Assembly: GCF_024609765.1 (NCBI RefSeq)
Contig: NZ_JANFDG010000001.1
Coordinates: 186,001-250,000 of the forward strand
DNA length: 64,000 nucleotides
Direction of reading: 5' to 3'
Source of the DNA: Shinella pollutisoli
Lineage (GTDB): Bacteria; Pseudomonadota; Alphaproteobacteria; Rhizobiales; Rhizobiaceae
The notes below the pieces were generated by a model. The model did no database searches, had not been told where the DNA came from, and saw only the letters and a list, made by a program, of their open reading frames with translations. A program made the position numbers and the translations under genes. Positions within the stretch are counted from its first letter, which is position 1; every line of letters begins with the position of its first letter. Below are positions 1-11,620 of the stretch, piece after piece.

Positions 1-2
1 CG

Positions 3-821
3 CTCCTCACCCTGTTCTTCATCGGCCCGATCCTGCTGACGCTGCTCCTGACCTTCCAGGAGATGCGCTCCTACCAGCTGCAATGGGTCTGGTCGCTGCG
101 CGTCTGGTCGGAGGTCTTCAGCAAGTACAGCTACTGGGTGGTGATCGGCCGCACCGTCTCGATGGCCTTCCTCAGCACCTTTCTCTGCATCCTGATCGCC
201 TATCCGGCGGCCTATGCGCTGGCGACGCGGCTGAAGAACTATGCAAGCCACATCCAGATCCTGATCATCTTCTCCTTCCTGACCGACGCGGTGCTGAAGA
301 CCTTCGGCTGGGTGCTGGTGCTCGACCGCAACGGCATCGGCAACTGGCTACTCCAGCATCTCGGGCTCGGCGACGAGGCGCTCAACTTTCTCTTCACGCC
401 GCGCGCCACGCTGCTCGGCGTCGTCTACAATCTCTCGGTCTATCCGCTCTTCACCATCTATCTCTCGTTGAAGCGCATCGACCGCGACCTGATCCTCGCC
501 GCCTACGACGCAGGTGCCAGCAAGTGGCAGACCTTCCGCGAGGTGACGTTGCCGCTGTCGCGGCCCGGCCTCTATGCGGGTGCCGTGCTCGTCTTCGTGC
601 TGACGCTCGGCACCTTCCTCGAATCGAAGGTGCTCGGCGGCGGCAAGTCGCCGCTCGCACCGGAGCTGATCCGCCAGACCTTCGAGACCCGCGTCAACTG
701 GCCGCTCGGCGCCGCGCTGACGGTGGTCCTCGTGGCGATCGCGACGATCGTGCTCGCCGTCGCCGTCCGGCTCGTGCAGCGGACGCGGCAGGAACAGGCC
801 GCGAAGGGAGCCGAGGCATGA
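3..821 (+). CDS. ABC transporter permease, PotB-like (5' partial)
   Basis: Inner-membrane permease of a polyamine/opine/thiamine-type ABC importer, cut by the left edge; the reading frame is open from base 3, so the true start lies outside. Hydrophobic segments alternate with a cytoplasmic EAA loop near bases 505-570 (residues AAYDAGASKWQTF followed by TLPLSRPG), which docks on the ATPase. Its stop overlaps the start of the next permease (ATGA), so the two are translationally coupled and probably form a heterodimer. The ATPase and binding-protein genes are expected to the left. The substrate is not shown by the sequence; the downstream gamma-glutamyl-type catabolic genes suggest an amine or amino alcohol (inference). 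Confidence 0.85.
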   Translation, partial: LLTLFFIGPILLTLLLTFQEMRSYQLQWVWSLRVWSEVFSKYSYWVVIGRTVSMAFLSTFLCILIAYPAAYALATRLKNYASHIQILIIFSFLTDAVLKTFGWVLVLDRNGIGNWLLQHLGLGDEALNFLFTPRATLLGVVYNLSVYPLFTIYLSLKRIDRDLILAAYDAGASKWQTFREVTLPLSRPGLYAGAVLVFVLTLGTFLESKVLGGGKSPLAPELIRQTFETRVNWPLGAALTVVLVAIATIVLAVAVRLVQRTRQEQAAKGAEA

Positions 822-1654
822 GGAACCCGCTTACGAACAGGCTCCTCGACATCGGGCTTTCCGGCTGGATGATCGCGCTGCTGGTCTTCCTCTACATCCC
901 GATCGTCACGCTCGCCTTCTTCTCCTTCGCCGACAGCCGGGTCCTCACCTTCCCCGTCCAGGGCTTCACCCTCAACTGGTACCGGGAGCTGTTCGAGCGG
1001 CCGGACTTCCTGCCGGCCTTGCGCACCTCGGCGCTGGTCGCCGTCGCGACGATGCTCGTCAGCACGGTGCTCGGCACCTGCGGCGCCATCCTGTGGATGC
1101 GCTACCGCTTCCGCTTCAAGCAGGCGCTCCAGGCGCTCACCTTCCTGCCGGTCCTCTTCCCGCAGCTCCTGCTCGGCGTCATGCTGCTCCTGTGGTTCTC
1201 GGTGCTCGGTACGGTGTTCGACTTCCGCCTCGGTATCCCGACGCTGATCATCGGCCACGTCATCTACGTGACGCCCTTCGTCATGATCATCGTCGCGGTG
1301 CAGCTCTACGGCTTCGACGACACGGTGGAGGACGCCGCGCGGGACGCCGGCGCCTCGGACTGGCGGGTGCTGGTCGAGATCACCCTGCCGATGATCTGGC
1401 CGGGCATCTCCGCCGCCATGATCATGGCCTTCCTGCTCTCCTGGGGGAATTTCTACCTCTCCTATTCGCTGAACGGCTCGATGCGCACCTTGCCGATCTT
1501 CATCTATTCGGGCATCACGGTCGGCTCGTCGCCGATCTATCCGGCGCTGGCGACGCTGAACTTCATCCCGGCGATGGGCCTCGTCGTCCTCGCCGATTTC
1601 CTGCGCCGGCGTGCGCTGCGCCGCGACACGGGCGCGGCAAAGGAGGAGAGCTGA
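818..1654 (+). CDS. ABC transporter permease, PotC-like
   Basis: Second permease subunit (278 aa) of the same importer. The start is ATG at 818, overlapping the previous stop by 4 bases. The N-terminal hydrophobic helix (WMIALLVFLYIPIVTLAFFSF) and a later EAA loop (EDAARDAGASDWRVL, then TLPMIWPG) are typical of PotC/PotI-type permeases, which have about six membrane helices. The length is normal for the family. The stop at 1652-1654 abuts the ATG of the glutamine amidotransferase, so transport and catabolic genes form one operon. Confidence 0.88.
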   Translation: MRNPLTNRLLDIGLSGWMIALLVFLYIPIVTLAFFSFADSRVLTFPVQGFTLNWYRELFERPDFLPALRTSALVAVATMLVSTVLGTCGAILWMRYRFRFKQALQALTFLPVLFPQLLLGVMLLLWFSVLGTVFDFRLGIPTLIIGHVIYVTPFVMIIVAVQLYGFDDTVEDAARDAGASDWRVLVEITLPMIWPGISAAMIMAFLLSWGNFYLSYSLNGSMRTLPIFIYSGITVGSSPIYPALATLNFIPAMGLVVLADFLRRRALRRDTGAAKEES

Positions 1655-2353
1655 ATGCAGGTGGGCATATTGGAGGTGGGCCGTCCGCCCGAGGAACTGG
1701 GCGGGCGTTTCGCCTCCTATCCCGAAATGGCGGCCGAATGGCTCGGCTGCGCCCCTGGGACCGCGACCGTCTATCCGCTCATCGACGGCGTCCCGCCGCC
1801 CGCGACGGAGGACAACGACCTGTGGGTCATCACCGGCTCGCGCCACGGCGTCTACGAGGATCATGCCTTCATCCCACCGCTCAAGGATTTCATCCGCGCC
1901 GCCTTCGCCAACGGCCGCCGGCTGGTCGGCATCTGCTTCGGCCATCAGGCGATCGCCAGCGCGCTCGGCGGCGAGGTGATCCGCTCGCCGATGGGATGGG
2001 GCCTCGGGCCGCATGCCTACGACGTCGATCCGGCCGGGGCGCCGGAGGGCTTTCCCTTGCAGGCGCTGCACATGCACGCCTTCCATCAGGACCAGGTGAC
2101 CCGGCCGCCGGAGGGCGCGGTGCTGCTCGCCTCGTCGGACTTCTGCCGCAACGCCGCCTTCTGGTATCCGGGCCGGGCGATCAGCTTCCAGGGGCACCCG
2201 GAGTTCCGCGACGACTACATGCGCGCCCTCCTCGAAACGCGGCGCGGCCGCGTCCTGCCCGAGGCGCTCGCCGACCGGACGCTCGCGCGGCTCGGCGCGC
2301 CGGACAATTGCGCCGCACTCGCCGCCTTCGTCCGGCGGACGGAGGCGTGGTGA
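1655..2353 (+). CDS. class I glutamine amidotransferase (GATase1) family protein
   Basis: 232-aa cytoplasmic free-standing GATase. The nucleophile elbow ICFGHQ carries the catalytic Cys, and the FQGHPEF segment supplies the His and Glu of the Cys-His-Glu triad; a TGSRHGVY strand precedes the elbow. Domains of this kind release ammonia from glutamine or hydrolyse gamma-glutamyl amides. No synthetase partner domain is attached. It starts directly after the permease stop and sits among aldehyde/alcohol dehydrogenases and a GS-like ligase, so its likely job is cleavage of a gamma-glutamyl intermediate to free glutamate (inference, by analogy with PuuD and with gamma-glutamylglycine hydrolase in Streptomyces). 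It is not a PuuD peptidase C26 by motif (ICFGHQ resembles GuaA). Confidence 0.82.
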   Translation: MQVGILEVGRPPEELGGRFASYPEMAAEWLGCAPGTATVYPLIDGVPPPATEDNDLWVITGSRHGVYEDHAFIPPLKDFIRAAFANGRRLVGICFGHQAIASALGGEVIRSPMGWGLGPHAYDVDPAGAPEGFPLQALHMHAFHQDQVTRPPEGAVLLASSDFCRNAAFWYPGRAISFQGHPEFRDDYMRALLETRRGRVLPEALADRTLARLGAPDNCAALAAFVRRTEAW

Positions 2354-2451
2354 CGCGGTAGCCCATCCCTTCCTTGAGGGATATGGCGCCGCCGATGCTC
2401 TCCCGACAATCTGCAGGCCGACGCGCACAGCAGGACGAACGGGAGCCCTTC

Positions 2452-3927
2452 ATGAAGACCTACGACAATTACATCGACGGCGCCCGCGTGCCGCCGCAGG
2501 ACGGCCGCTTCCTTCCGAGCGAGAACCCCTATCTCGGCGAAGTCTGGGCGGAAATCCCGCGCTCGAATGAAAAGGACGTCGACGCCGCCGTCCGCGCCGC
2601 CCATGCGGCCTTCAACGGCGAATGGCGGACGCTGACGGCCACGGCGCGCGGCAAGCTCCTCAACCGGCTCGCCGCCTTGATCGAGCGCGACAGCGCCCGG
2701 CTCGCGGAGATCGAGACGCGCGACAACGGCAAGCTCCATGCCGAAATGTCCGCGCAGACGCGCTACATGGCCGAATGGTACCGCTATTACGGCGGGCTTG
2801 CCGACAAGGTAGAGGGCGCGGTCATCCCCTCCGACAAGGCCGGCATCTTCAACTTCACCCGCTACGAGCCGCTCGGCGTGGTCGGCATGATCACGCCCTG
2901 GAATTCGCCGCTGCTGCTGCTCGCCTGGAAGCTCGCGGCAGCGCTCGCCGCCGGCAACACGGCGGTGATCAAGCCCTCCGAGTTCACCTCCGCCTCGACG
3001 CTGGAATTCGCCGCCCTGTTCGAGGAAGCGGGCTTCCCGAAGGGCGTGGTGAACGTCGTCACCGGCCTCGGCGCCGAGGCGGGGGCGGCCCTCGTCGAGC
3101 ATCCGCTGGTGAGCAAGATCGCCTTCACCGGCTCCGATATCGGCGGCCGGCGGATCTATGCGAAGGCGGCCGAGCAGATCAAGCATGTGAGCCTCGAGCT
3201 TGGCGGCAAGTCGCCGAACATCGTCTTCGAAGACGCCGATCTCGACGCCGCGGTGATGGGCGCCATCTCCGGCATCTTCGCCGCGACCGGCCAGACCTGC
3301 ATCGCCGGCTCGCGCCTGCTGCTGCAGCGCTCGATCCACGACGCCTTCATGGAAAAGCTCGTGACGATCGCCGGCAAGGCGCGGATCGGCGACCCGATGG
3401 ACCCCGAGACCAATGTCGGCCCCGTGACGACGCAGGCGCAGTTCGAGAAGGTTATGAGCTACATCGACATCGCCCGCGCCGAGGGGGCGACCTGCGTGCT
3501 CGGCGGCAAGGCCTTCGCCGGGCCGGGCGCGAAGGGCCGGCAGTTCGTCGAGCCGACCATCTTCACGGACGTCCGCAACGACATGCGCATCGCCCAGGAG
3601 GAAATCTTCGGCCCCGTCCTCGCCGTCATCCCCTTCGAAACGGAGGCCGACGCGGTCAGGATCGCCAACGACGTCGATTTCGGCCTCGCCGCCGGCGTTT
3701 GGACGCGCGACATCGGCCGCGCGCTACGCCTTTCCGCGACGCTCGACGTCGGCACGGTCTGGATCAACACCTACCGCGCCGTCAGCTTCACCAGTCCCTT
3801 CGGCGGCTACAAGGCGAGCGGCATCGGCCGCGAGAGCGGGCTCGACGGCATCAAGGAATACCTGCAGGTCAAGTCGGTCTGGATCGCCCAGGAACCGTCG
3901 ACGGCCAATCCCTTCCTCCTGCGCTGA
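2452..3927 (+). CDS. NAD(P)-dependent aldehyde dehydrogenase
   Basis: 491-aa ALDH superfamily enzyme that oxidises an aldehyde to the acid. Visible marks are the Rossmann segment TPWNSPLLLLAWKLAAALAA, FTGSDIGG (cofactor loop), ELGGKSPNIVF (general-base Glu) and GQTCIAGSRLL (catalytic Cys), followed by EEIFGPVLAVIPF. An upstream in-frame ATG exists at 2374, but the start at 2452 (MKTYDNYIDG) follows GGGAG and gives a standard N-terminus. It is the first of two ALDHs flanking an alcohol dehydrogenase; the substrate is unknown. Confidence 0.9.
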   Translation: MKTYDNYIDGARVPPQDGRFLPSENPYLGEVWAEIPRSNEKDVDAAVRAAHAAFNGEWRTLTATARGKLLNRLAALIERDSARLAEIETRDNGKLHAEMSAQTRYMAEWYRYYGGLADKVEGAVIPSDKAGIFNFTRYEPLGVVGMITPWNSPLLLLAWKLAAALAAGNTAVIKPSEFTSASTLEFAALFEEAGFPKGVVNVVTGLGAEAGAALVEHPLVSKIAFTGSDIGGRRIYAKAAEQIKHVSLELGGKSPNIVFEDADLDAAVMGAISGIFAATGQTCIAGSRLLLQRSIHDAFMEKLVTIAGKARIGDPMDPETNVGPVTTQAQFEKVMSYIDIARAEGATCVLGGKAFAGPGAKGRQFVEPTIFTDVRNDMRIAQEEIFGPVLAVIPFETEADAVRIANDVDFGLAAGVWTRDIGRALRLSATLDVGTVWINTYRAVSFTSPFGGYKASGIGRESGLDGIKEYLQVKSVWIAQEPSTANPFLLR

Positions 3928-3950
3928 CCCTTTTCGAAAGGACGACGACG

Positions 3951-5093
3951 ATGTTTTCCGCCGACTGGAGCTATCCGACCCAGGTCAAGTTCGGCCCCGG
4001 GCGCCTGAAGGAGCTCGGCGATGCCTGCCGGGCGCTCGGCCTGAAGAATCCGCTCCTCATCACCGACCCGGCCATCGCCGCGCTGGAGATGACGGCCCGC
4101 GCGCAGCAATCGCTGGAGGAAGCGGGCTATCCGGCCCGCCTCTTCGCCGAGGTCCGCCCCGACCCCGACGACCGCAACCTGGAGGCCGGCCTTGCCGCCT
4201 TCCGCGCCGGCGGCCACGACGGCGTGGTGGCGCTCGGCGGCGGCTCGGCGCTCGACCTCGGCAAGACGGTCGCCTTCATGGCCCGCCAGACACGGCCTGT
4301 CTTCGACTTCGAGGATATCGGCGACTGGTGGAAACGGGCCGACGCCGCCGCCATCCTGCCGACCATCGCCATCCCGACCACGGCCGGGACGGGCTCGGAG
4401 GTGAGCCGCGCGACGGTGATCACCAATTCCGGAACCGAGACCAAGAAGATCATCTACCATCCGAAGCTGCTGCCCGCCGTCGCCATCCTCGACCCGGAGC
4501 TGACGCTCGGCCTGCCCGCCGGGCTGACGGCGGCGACCGGCATGGACGCGCTCACCCACAACATCGAGGCGCTGTGCGGGAAATATCCGCATCCGATGGC
4601 CGACGGCATCGCCCTGGAGGGTGCGCGCCTCATCAAGGAGAGCCTGCCGCGGGTCTTCGCCGACGGCTCCGACGTTTCGGCGCGCGGCAACATGCTGATC
4701 GGCTCGATGATGGGCGCGGTCGCCTTCCAGCGCGGCCTCGGCGCGGTCCACGCACTCTCCCATCCGATCGGCACGCTCTACCATGTCCACCACGGGTTGA
4801 TAAATGGCGTGCTGATGCCCTTCGTCTTCGCCTGGAACCGCCCGGAGATCGAAGACAAGATCGGACGGCTCGCGCACCATCTCGGTATTATCGGCGGTTT
4901 CGACGGCTTCCAGGCCTGGCTCCTCGACCTGCGCGTCGAACTCGGCATCCCGCCGACGCTTTCCGCCCTCGGCATCGGCCGGGCCGACTTCCGCCGCATC
5001 GCCGAGATGTCGCTTTCCGACCCGACCGCCGCCGTCAATCCGCGCCCCTATACCCTGGACGGCGCGATCGCCATTCTCGACGCGGCCGCCTGA
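3951..5093 (+). CDS. iron-containing alcohol dehydrogenase
   Basis: 380-aa group III (Fe-ADH) dehydrogenase. It shows the nucleotide-binding GGGSALDLGK turn, the TTAGTGSEVSRATVI strand, and metal-site His residues in ATGMDALTHNIEA, VHALSHPIGTLYHVHHG and nearby. An AAAGG-like ribosome site lies about 10 bases before the ATG. The enzyme interconverts an alcohol and an aldehyde with NAD(P). Lying between two ALDH genes, it probably feeds its aldehyde to one of them. In a gamma-glutamyl pathway this implies a substrate with a hydroxyl, such as an amino alcohol, rather than a diamine (inference). Confidence 0.9.
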   Translation: MFSADWSYPTQVKFGPGRLKELGDACRALGLKNPLLITDPAIAALEMTARAQQSLEEAGYPARLFAEVRPDPDDRNLEAGLAAFRAGGHDGVVALGGGSALDLGKTVAFMARQTRPVFDFEDIGDWWKRADAAAILPTIAIPTTAGTGSEVSRATVITNSGTETKKIIYHPKLLPAVAILDPELTLGLPAGLTAATGMDALTHNIEALCGKYPHPMADGIALEGARLIKESLPRVFADGSDVSARGNMLIGSMMGAVAFQRGLGAVHALSHPIGTLYHVHHGLINGVLMPFVFAWNRPEIEDKIGRLAHHLGIIGGFDGFQAWLLDLRVELGIPPTLSALGIGRADFRRIAEMSLSDPTAAVNPRPYTLDGAIAILDAAA

Positions 5094-5106
5094 GGAGACC
5101 CGACCG

Positions 5107-6588
5107 ATGAAGACCCGCGCCGACTGGCAGAAGCACCGCGCCACCCTCACGCTGCAGACCCGCGCCTATATCGACGGCGCCTTCGTGGACGCCGAGGGCG
5201 GCGCCACCTTCGACAGCATCAACCCGGCGACCGAAGCGCTGAACGCGAAGATCGCCCGCTGCGGCCCGGCCGATGTCGACAAGGCCGTGGCGGCCGCGCG
5301 CCGCGCCTTCCGCGCCCGCAGCCTCGCCGGCCTGGAGCCTTCGGCGCGCAAGGCGCTGCTGCTTCGCGTCGCCGACCTGATGGAGGCGCGCAGGCACGAC
5401 TTCGTGCTGGCCGACGCGATCGACATCGGCAAGCCGGTGCGCTTCGCCGCGATGGAGTTCGACAACGCGGTCAAGACCTTCCGCTGGTATGCGGAGGCGA
5501 TCGACAAGGTCTATGGCGAGACCGGCCCTGTCGGCGACGGCGATCTCTCGCTCGTCGTGCGCGAGCCGCTCGGCGTGGTGGCCGCCGTCGTGCCCTGGAA
5601 CTTCCCGATGCTGATGGCCGCCTGGAAGGTGGCGCCGGCGCTGGCGGCCGGCAACTCGGTGATCCTGAAGCCCGCCGAGCAGAGCCCGCTCTCGGCCCTG
5701 CTGCTCGCCGAGGTGATGCACGCGGCGGGCATGCCGGCGGGCACCTTCAACGTCCTGCCGGGAGAAGGCCCGGAGGTCGGCATGCCGCTTGGCCTGCACA
5801 TGGACGTCGACATGGTCACCTTCACCGGCTCCACCGAGGTCGGCAAGCTGTTCCTGCAATATTCCGGCCGGTCGAACATGAAGCGGATCAGCACGGAATG
5901 CGGCGGCAAGTCGCCCAACATCGTTATGGCCGACAGCGACGATCTGGAGGCGATCGCCGAGACCGCCGCCGCGGCGATCTTCTACAACCAGGGCGAGGTC
6001 TGCACGGCGGGCTCGCGCCTCTTCGTGCAGCGGCCGATCTACGAGCGCTTCCTCGCGCTGCTGGTGGAGAAGGCAAAGGCCTGGCGGCCGGGCGACCCGC
6101 TCGACCCGGACACGCTGTTCGGCCCGATGGTCGACGCGGCGCAGTTGCGCACCGCGCTCGACTATGCCGAGATCGGCCGCCGCGAGGGCCGCATCCTTTG
6201 CGGCGGAGAGCGCTGGGCGGAGGCGCCCGCCGGCTACTACATGACGCCGACCATCGTCGCCGACATCCCCAACGAGGGGCGCCTAGCGCAGGAGGAGGTC
6301 TTCGGCCCGGTGCTCGCCGTCATCCCCTTCGACACCGCGGAGGATGCGCTCGCCATGGCCAACGACAGCCGCTTCGGCCTCGCCTCGGCGATCTGGACCC
6401 GCGACGTCTCGACGGCGCTCCGGACCGCCAGGCGGCTGGAGGCCGGCATGGTCTGGGTCAATGCCTGGGACCCCTGCAACATCACGGTGCCCTTCGGCGG
6501 CTACAAGCAGTCCGGCATCGGCCGCGACCGCGCGCTCCACGCGCTCGAGAAATACACCGAGACGAAGATGATCTGGATCAGGCTTTGA
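5107..6588 (+). CDS. PuuC-like aldehyde dehydrogenase
   Basis: 493-aa ALDH. The catalytic region reads ECGGKSPNIVM and FYNQGEVCTAGSRLF. Several stretches resemble gamma-glutamyl-gamma-aminobutyraldehyde dehydrogenase PuuC (WYAEAIDKVYGE near residue 136, and the C-terminus ALEKYTETKMIWIRL). It follows the Fe-ADH gene by 13 bases with GAGGAG as ribosome site. It is likely to oxidise the gamma-glutamylated aldehyde made by the neighbouring dehydrogenase. Its 3' end overlaps the convergent regulator gene by 11 bases. Confidence 0.9.
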   Translation: MKTRADWQKHRATLTLQTRAYIDGAFVDAEGGATFDSINPATEALNAKIARCGPADVDKAVAAARRAFRARSLAGLEPSARKALLLRVADLMEARRHDFVLADAIDIGKPVRFAAMEFDNAVKTFRWYAEAIDKVYGETGPVGDGDLSLVVREPLGVVAAVVPWNFPMLMAAWKVAPALAAGNSVILKPAEQSPLSALLLAEVMHAAGMPAGTFNVLPGEGPEVGMPLGLHMDVDMVTFTGSTEVGKLFLQYSGRSNMKRISTECGGKSPNIVMADSDDLEAIAETAAAAIFYNQGEVCTAGSRLFVQRPIYERFLALLVEKAKAWRPGDPLDPDTLFGPMVDAAQLRTALDYAEIGRREGRILCGGERWAEAPAGYYMTPTIVADIPNEGRLAQEEVFGPVLAVIPFDTAEDALAMANDSRFGLASAIWTRDVSTALRTARRLEAGMVWVNAWDPCNITVPFGGYKQSGIGRDRALHALEKYTETKMIWIRL

Positions 6589-7381
6589 CGTCCGTCTCCA
6601 GCATGTGGGCGACGAAGAGCGAGAAGAGCTCCGCCTGGCTGGAGATGTTGAGCTTCTTGTAGATGTTCTTGCGGTGGATCTTCACCGTGCCCTCGACGAT
6701 GTCGAGGCTGCAGGCGATCGACAGCGAGGAATGGCCGCGCAGGATCATCATGGCGATCTCCAGCTCGCGCGGCGTGAGCTGGGCCGAAAGCTTTGTCGAG
6801 ATCTGGCCGAGCGCCTCGCGCAGCTGCACGGTCCGCTGGTTGGTGGTGCCCGCGCTCTGCACGACATGCTGCTCGACCAGCGCGCCGAGCAGCGCCTCGT
6901 GCTCGCGCACGCGCTCGATCTCGCGCCGGCCGAAGAGGCGGAGCTCGGCCGAGCGGATCATGCTCACCACCGCGCAGAAATCCCGGTAGGGGCGCGTGAC
7001 CAGCGCGAGCTCGTCACGGATGCCGGTGCGCGAATAGTGGAGCTGGAAATAGCGGCTGGAGGTGAACTTGTCGGGCGCGACGGAGCGCACGCTGTGCACG
7101 CCCGTCATGTCGGTCTGCACGGCGACCGAATAGAACGGATCGAGCAGGAAGGGACCGGCGAGATAGTCGTCGATCAGCACCTTGCGCCGCTCCGGCGTCA
7201 GCGAATCGGACGGACAGTCGGGCTTGCTGTCCGGCCGGTAGGTGAGCACGACGAAATCGTCATAGGCGAGAAGATTACCCGTAACCGCTTCAAATTCCTT
7301 CCAGAAATCCGGGCTGCCGAGCGCGCGCACCAGCGGCACGAAGATTCCCGAGCCTGCCTTCAGCGCTTTGTCGTCGCTCAT
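6578..7381 (-). CDS. LuxR-family transcriptional regulator
   Basis: 267-aa DNA-binding regulator. The C-terminal LuxR/GerE helix-turn-helix is clear: LTPRELEIAMMILRGHSS, then GTVKIHRKNIYKKLNISSQAELFSLF. The N-terminal roughly 190 residues look like a ligand or sensor domain without recognisable motifs. The start at 7381 (MSDDKAL) is chosen over an in-frame ATG at 7465, because the longer form would run into the divergent GS-like gene start. It is transcribed away from the ligase gene across 76 bp and converges on the ALDH operon, so it is probably the local regulator of this amine pathway. Confidence 0.85.
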   Translation of the reverse strand: MSDDKALKAGSGIFVPLVRALGSPDFWKEFEAVTGNLLAYDDFVVLTYRPDSKPDCPSDSLTPERRKVLIDDYLAGPFLLDPFYSVAVQTDMTGVHSVRSVAPDKFTSSRYFQLHYSRTGIRDELALVTRPYRDFCAVVSMIRSAELRLFGRREIERVREHEALLGALVEQHVVQSAGTTNQRTVQLREALGQISTKLSAQLTPRELEIAMMILRGHSSLSIACSLDIVEGTVKIHRKNIYKKLNISSQAELFSLFVAHMLETDVKA

Positions 7382-7457
7382 CCGAGTATTCTCTTGGGGA
7401 TATGGGGCCGGCCGGGAAGGAGGGTTAAGTTCTTCAAAACATAACAGGAAATCTACC

Positions 7458-8810
7458 GTGATCAAAGAGAAACAGTCAGCGGACGACTTCAGGGCCGCAC
7501 TCGAGACGATCGGCGCGGAGACTGTTCACATCGGCCTGCCGGACGTGGAGGCGGAGCTGCGCCACAAGTCGGTGAGCGCCGACAAGGCCGTGAAGCTCGC
7601 CCAGAGCGGCTATGCCTTCTGCGAGGTGGTCCACTACTGGACGATCGACGAGAAGCAGTTCGTCGAGACGGCCTTTCCCGACCGGCCGGCGCAGCTCCAC
7701 GCGGACACGCTGCGCAAATATCCGTTCGAGGACAGGGCCGCCTTCTGCATCGCCGACTTCACCGGCGCCTTCGGCGCCAAGTCGCCGCGCAACCTCCTGC
7801 TCACGCAACTGGCCGAGGCAGGGCGCCTCGGCTTCACGGTCCAGTCCGCCTTCGAGTTCGAGTTCAACCTGTTCGACGAGACGCGCGCCGAGATGAAGGC
7901 CAACGGCTACCGCAATCCCCGGCATTTCGCCCCGGAGAACCGGACCTATTCGCTGCAGACCGCCGCCGTCCACGCCGAGCTGATCGACGGCCTGAGGAAG
8001 ACCATGGCGGCGCTGGACGTACCGCTCGACGCCATCCATTCGGAGATGGGGCCGGGCTTCTTCGAGGCGCCGCTGACCTATACGACCGGCGTGCGCGCCG
8101 CCGACAATGCCGTGCTGTTCAAGAACTTCGCCCGCGCCTATTTCGCCCGCAAGGGCCTCGTCGCCGGCTTCATGGCCAAGGTCTCGCAGGCGCTGCCGGG
8201 CAATTCCGGCCACATGCACCTGTCGCTGCGCGACCGCGACGGCCGGCCCGCCTTCGCCGATCCGGACGATCCGCAGGGCATCAGCGAGACCTGCCGGCAC
8301 TTCATCGGCGGCGTCAACCGATTGATGCCGGAACTGCTCCTGATGTGCTCACACACGGTCAATGCCTACAAGCGCCTCGTGCCCGGCACCTGGGCGCCGG
8401 TGATGCCGAGCTGGGGCGTGCAGAACCGCACGGCCGCGCTGCGCGTCATCAACGACAGTCCGGAGGCGACGCGCGTCGAGTTCCGCGTGCCGTCCGCGGA
8501 CTCGAACCCCTACACGACGCTCGCCATGTGCCTCGCCGCCGGCCTCCACGGCATCCGCGAGAGGATCGACCCCGGCCCTGCCGCCGAGGGCAGCGTCTAC
8601 GACCTGCCCTATGTGGCGGAAAAGGCCCTGCCACGCGATCTCGGCGAGGCGGTGGAGCGCTTCGCGGCAAGCGAAGCCGCACATTTCCTGTTCGGTTCGG
8701 ATTTCGTCGAGATGTACGCGGCGATCCGGCGCAAGGAGTTCCAGGACTATTGCGGCTATCTCAGGGAAATCTCTCCCTGGGAGATCGAGCGCTATCTCGG
8801 CATCGTCTAG
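7458..8810 (+). CDS. glutamine synthetase family ligase, PuuA-like (gamma-glutamyl-amine synthetase)
   Basis: 450-aa GS-fold ATP-dependent ligase. GS catalytic landmarks include FEFEFNLFDE (metal Glu), MGPGFFEAPL, GNSGHMHLSLRD and the RVEFRVPSADSNPYTTLAM segment. The likely start is GTG at 7458, after AACAGGAAAT, giving a normal length; an in-frame ATG at 7368 would overlap the divergent regulator. The lineage resembles PuuA, IpuC and GlnT enzymes, which join glutamate to amines or alkanolamines rather than ammonia. Location beside the PuuC-like ALDH, Fe-ADH and GATase supports a gamma-glutamylation route. The exact amine cannot be read from the sequence. Confidence 0.85.
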   Translation: MIKEKQSADDFRAALETIGAETVHIGLPDVEAELRHKSVSADKAVKLAQSGYAFCEVVHYWTIDEKQFVETAFPDRPAQLHADTLRKYPFEDRAAFCIADFTGAFGAKSPRNLLLTQLAEAGRLGFTVQSAFEFEFNLFDETRAEMKANGYRNPRHFAPENRTYSLQTAAVHAELIDGLRKTMAALDVPLDAIHSEMGPGFFEAPLTYTTGVRAADNAVLFKNFARAYFARKGLVAGFMAKVSQALPGNSGHMHLSLRDRDGRPAFADPDDPQGISETCRHFIGGVNRLMPELLLMCSHTVNAYKRLVPGTWAPVMPSWGVQNRTAALRVINDSPEATRVEFRVPSADSNPYTTLAMCLAAGLHGIRERIDPGPAAEGSVYDLPYVAEKALPRDLGEAVERFAASEAAHFLFGSDFVEMYAAIRRKEFQDYCGYLREISPWEIERYLGIV

Positions 8811-8844
8811 CTCCCGCGCGTCCTCCCGTCATCGCGGTTTGATC

Positions 8845-8898
8845 GATGGCAATGCAATCGCGCGCCGCCCGCCTTAAGCGCGAATTCGGATTGCCATC
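8845..8898. promoter_or_regulatory. inverted repeat upstream of the P-type ATPase
   Basis: Perfect 9-bp inverted repeat GATGGCAAT (8845-8853) and ATTGCCATC (8890-8898), ending 44 bases before the ATPase ATG. It could be an operator or a hairpin in the leader; no regulator family is implied. The rest of the 132-bp gap holds nothing else I recognise. Confidence 0.35.
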
Positions 8899-8942
8899 CG
8901 CCGCCGGTCGAAACATGCTCTGCCGGCGCGAAAGGAGCACGC

Positions 8943-11618
<2,676 letters not shown>

Positions 11619-11620
11619 CC

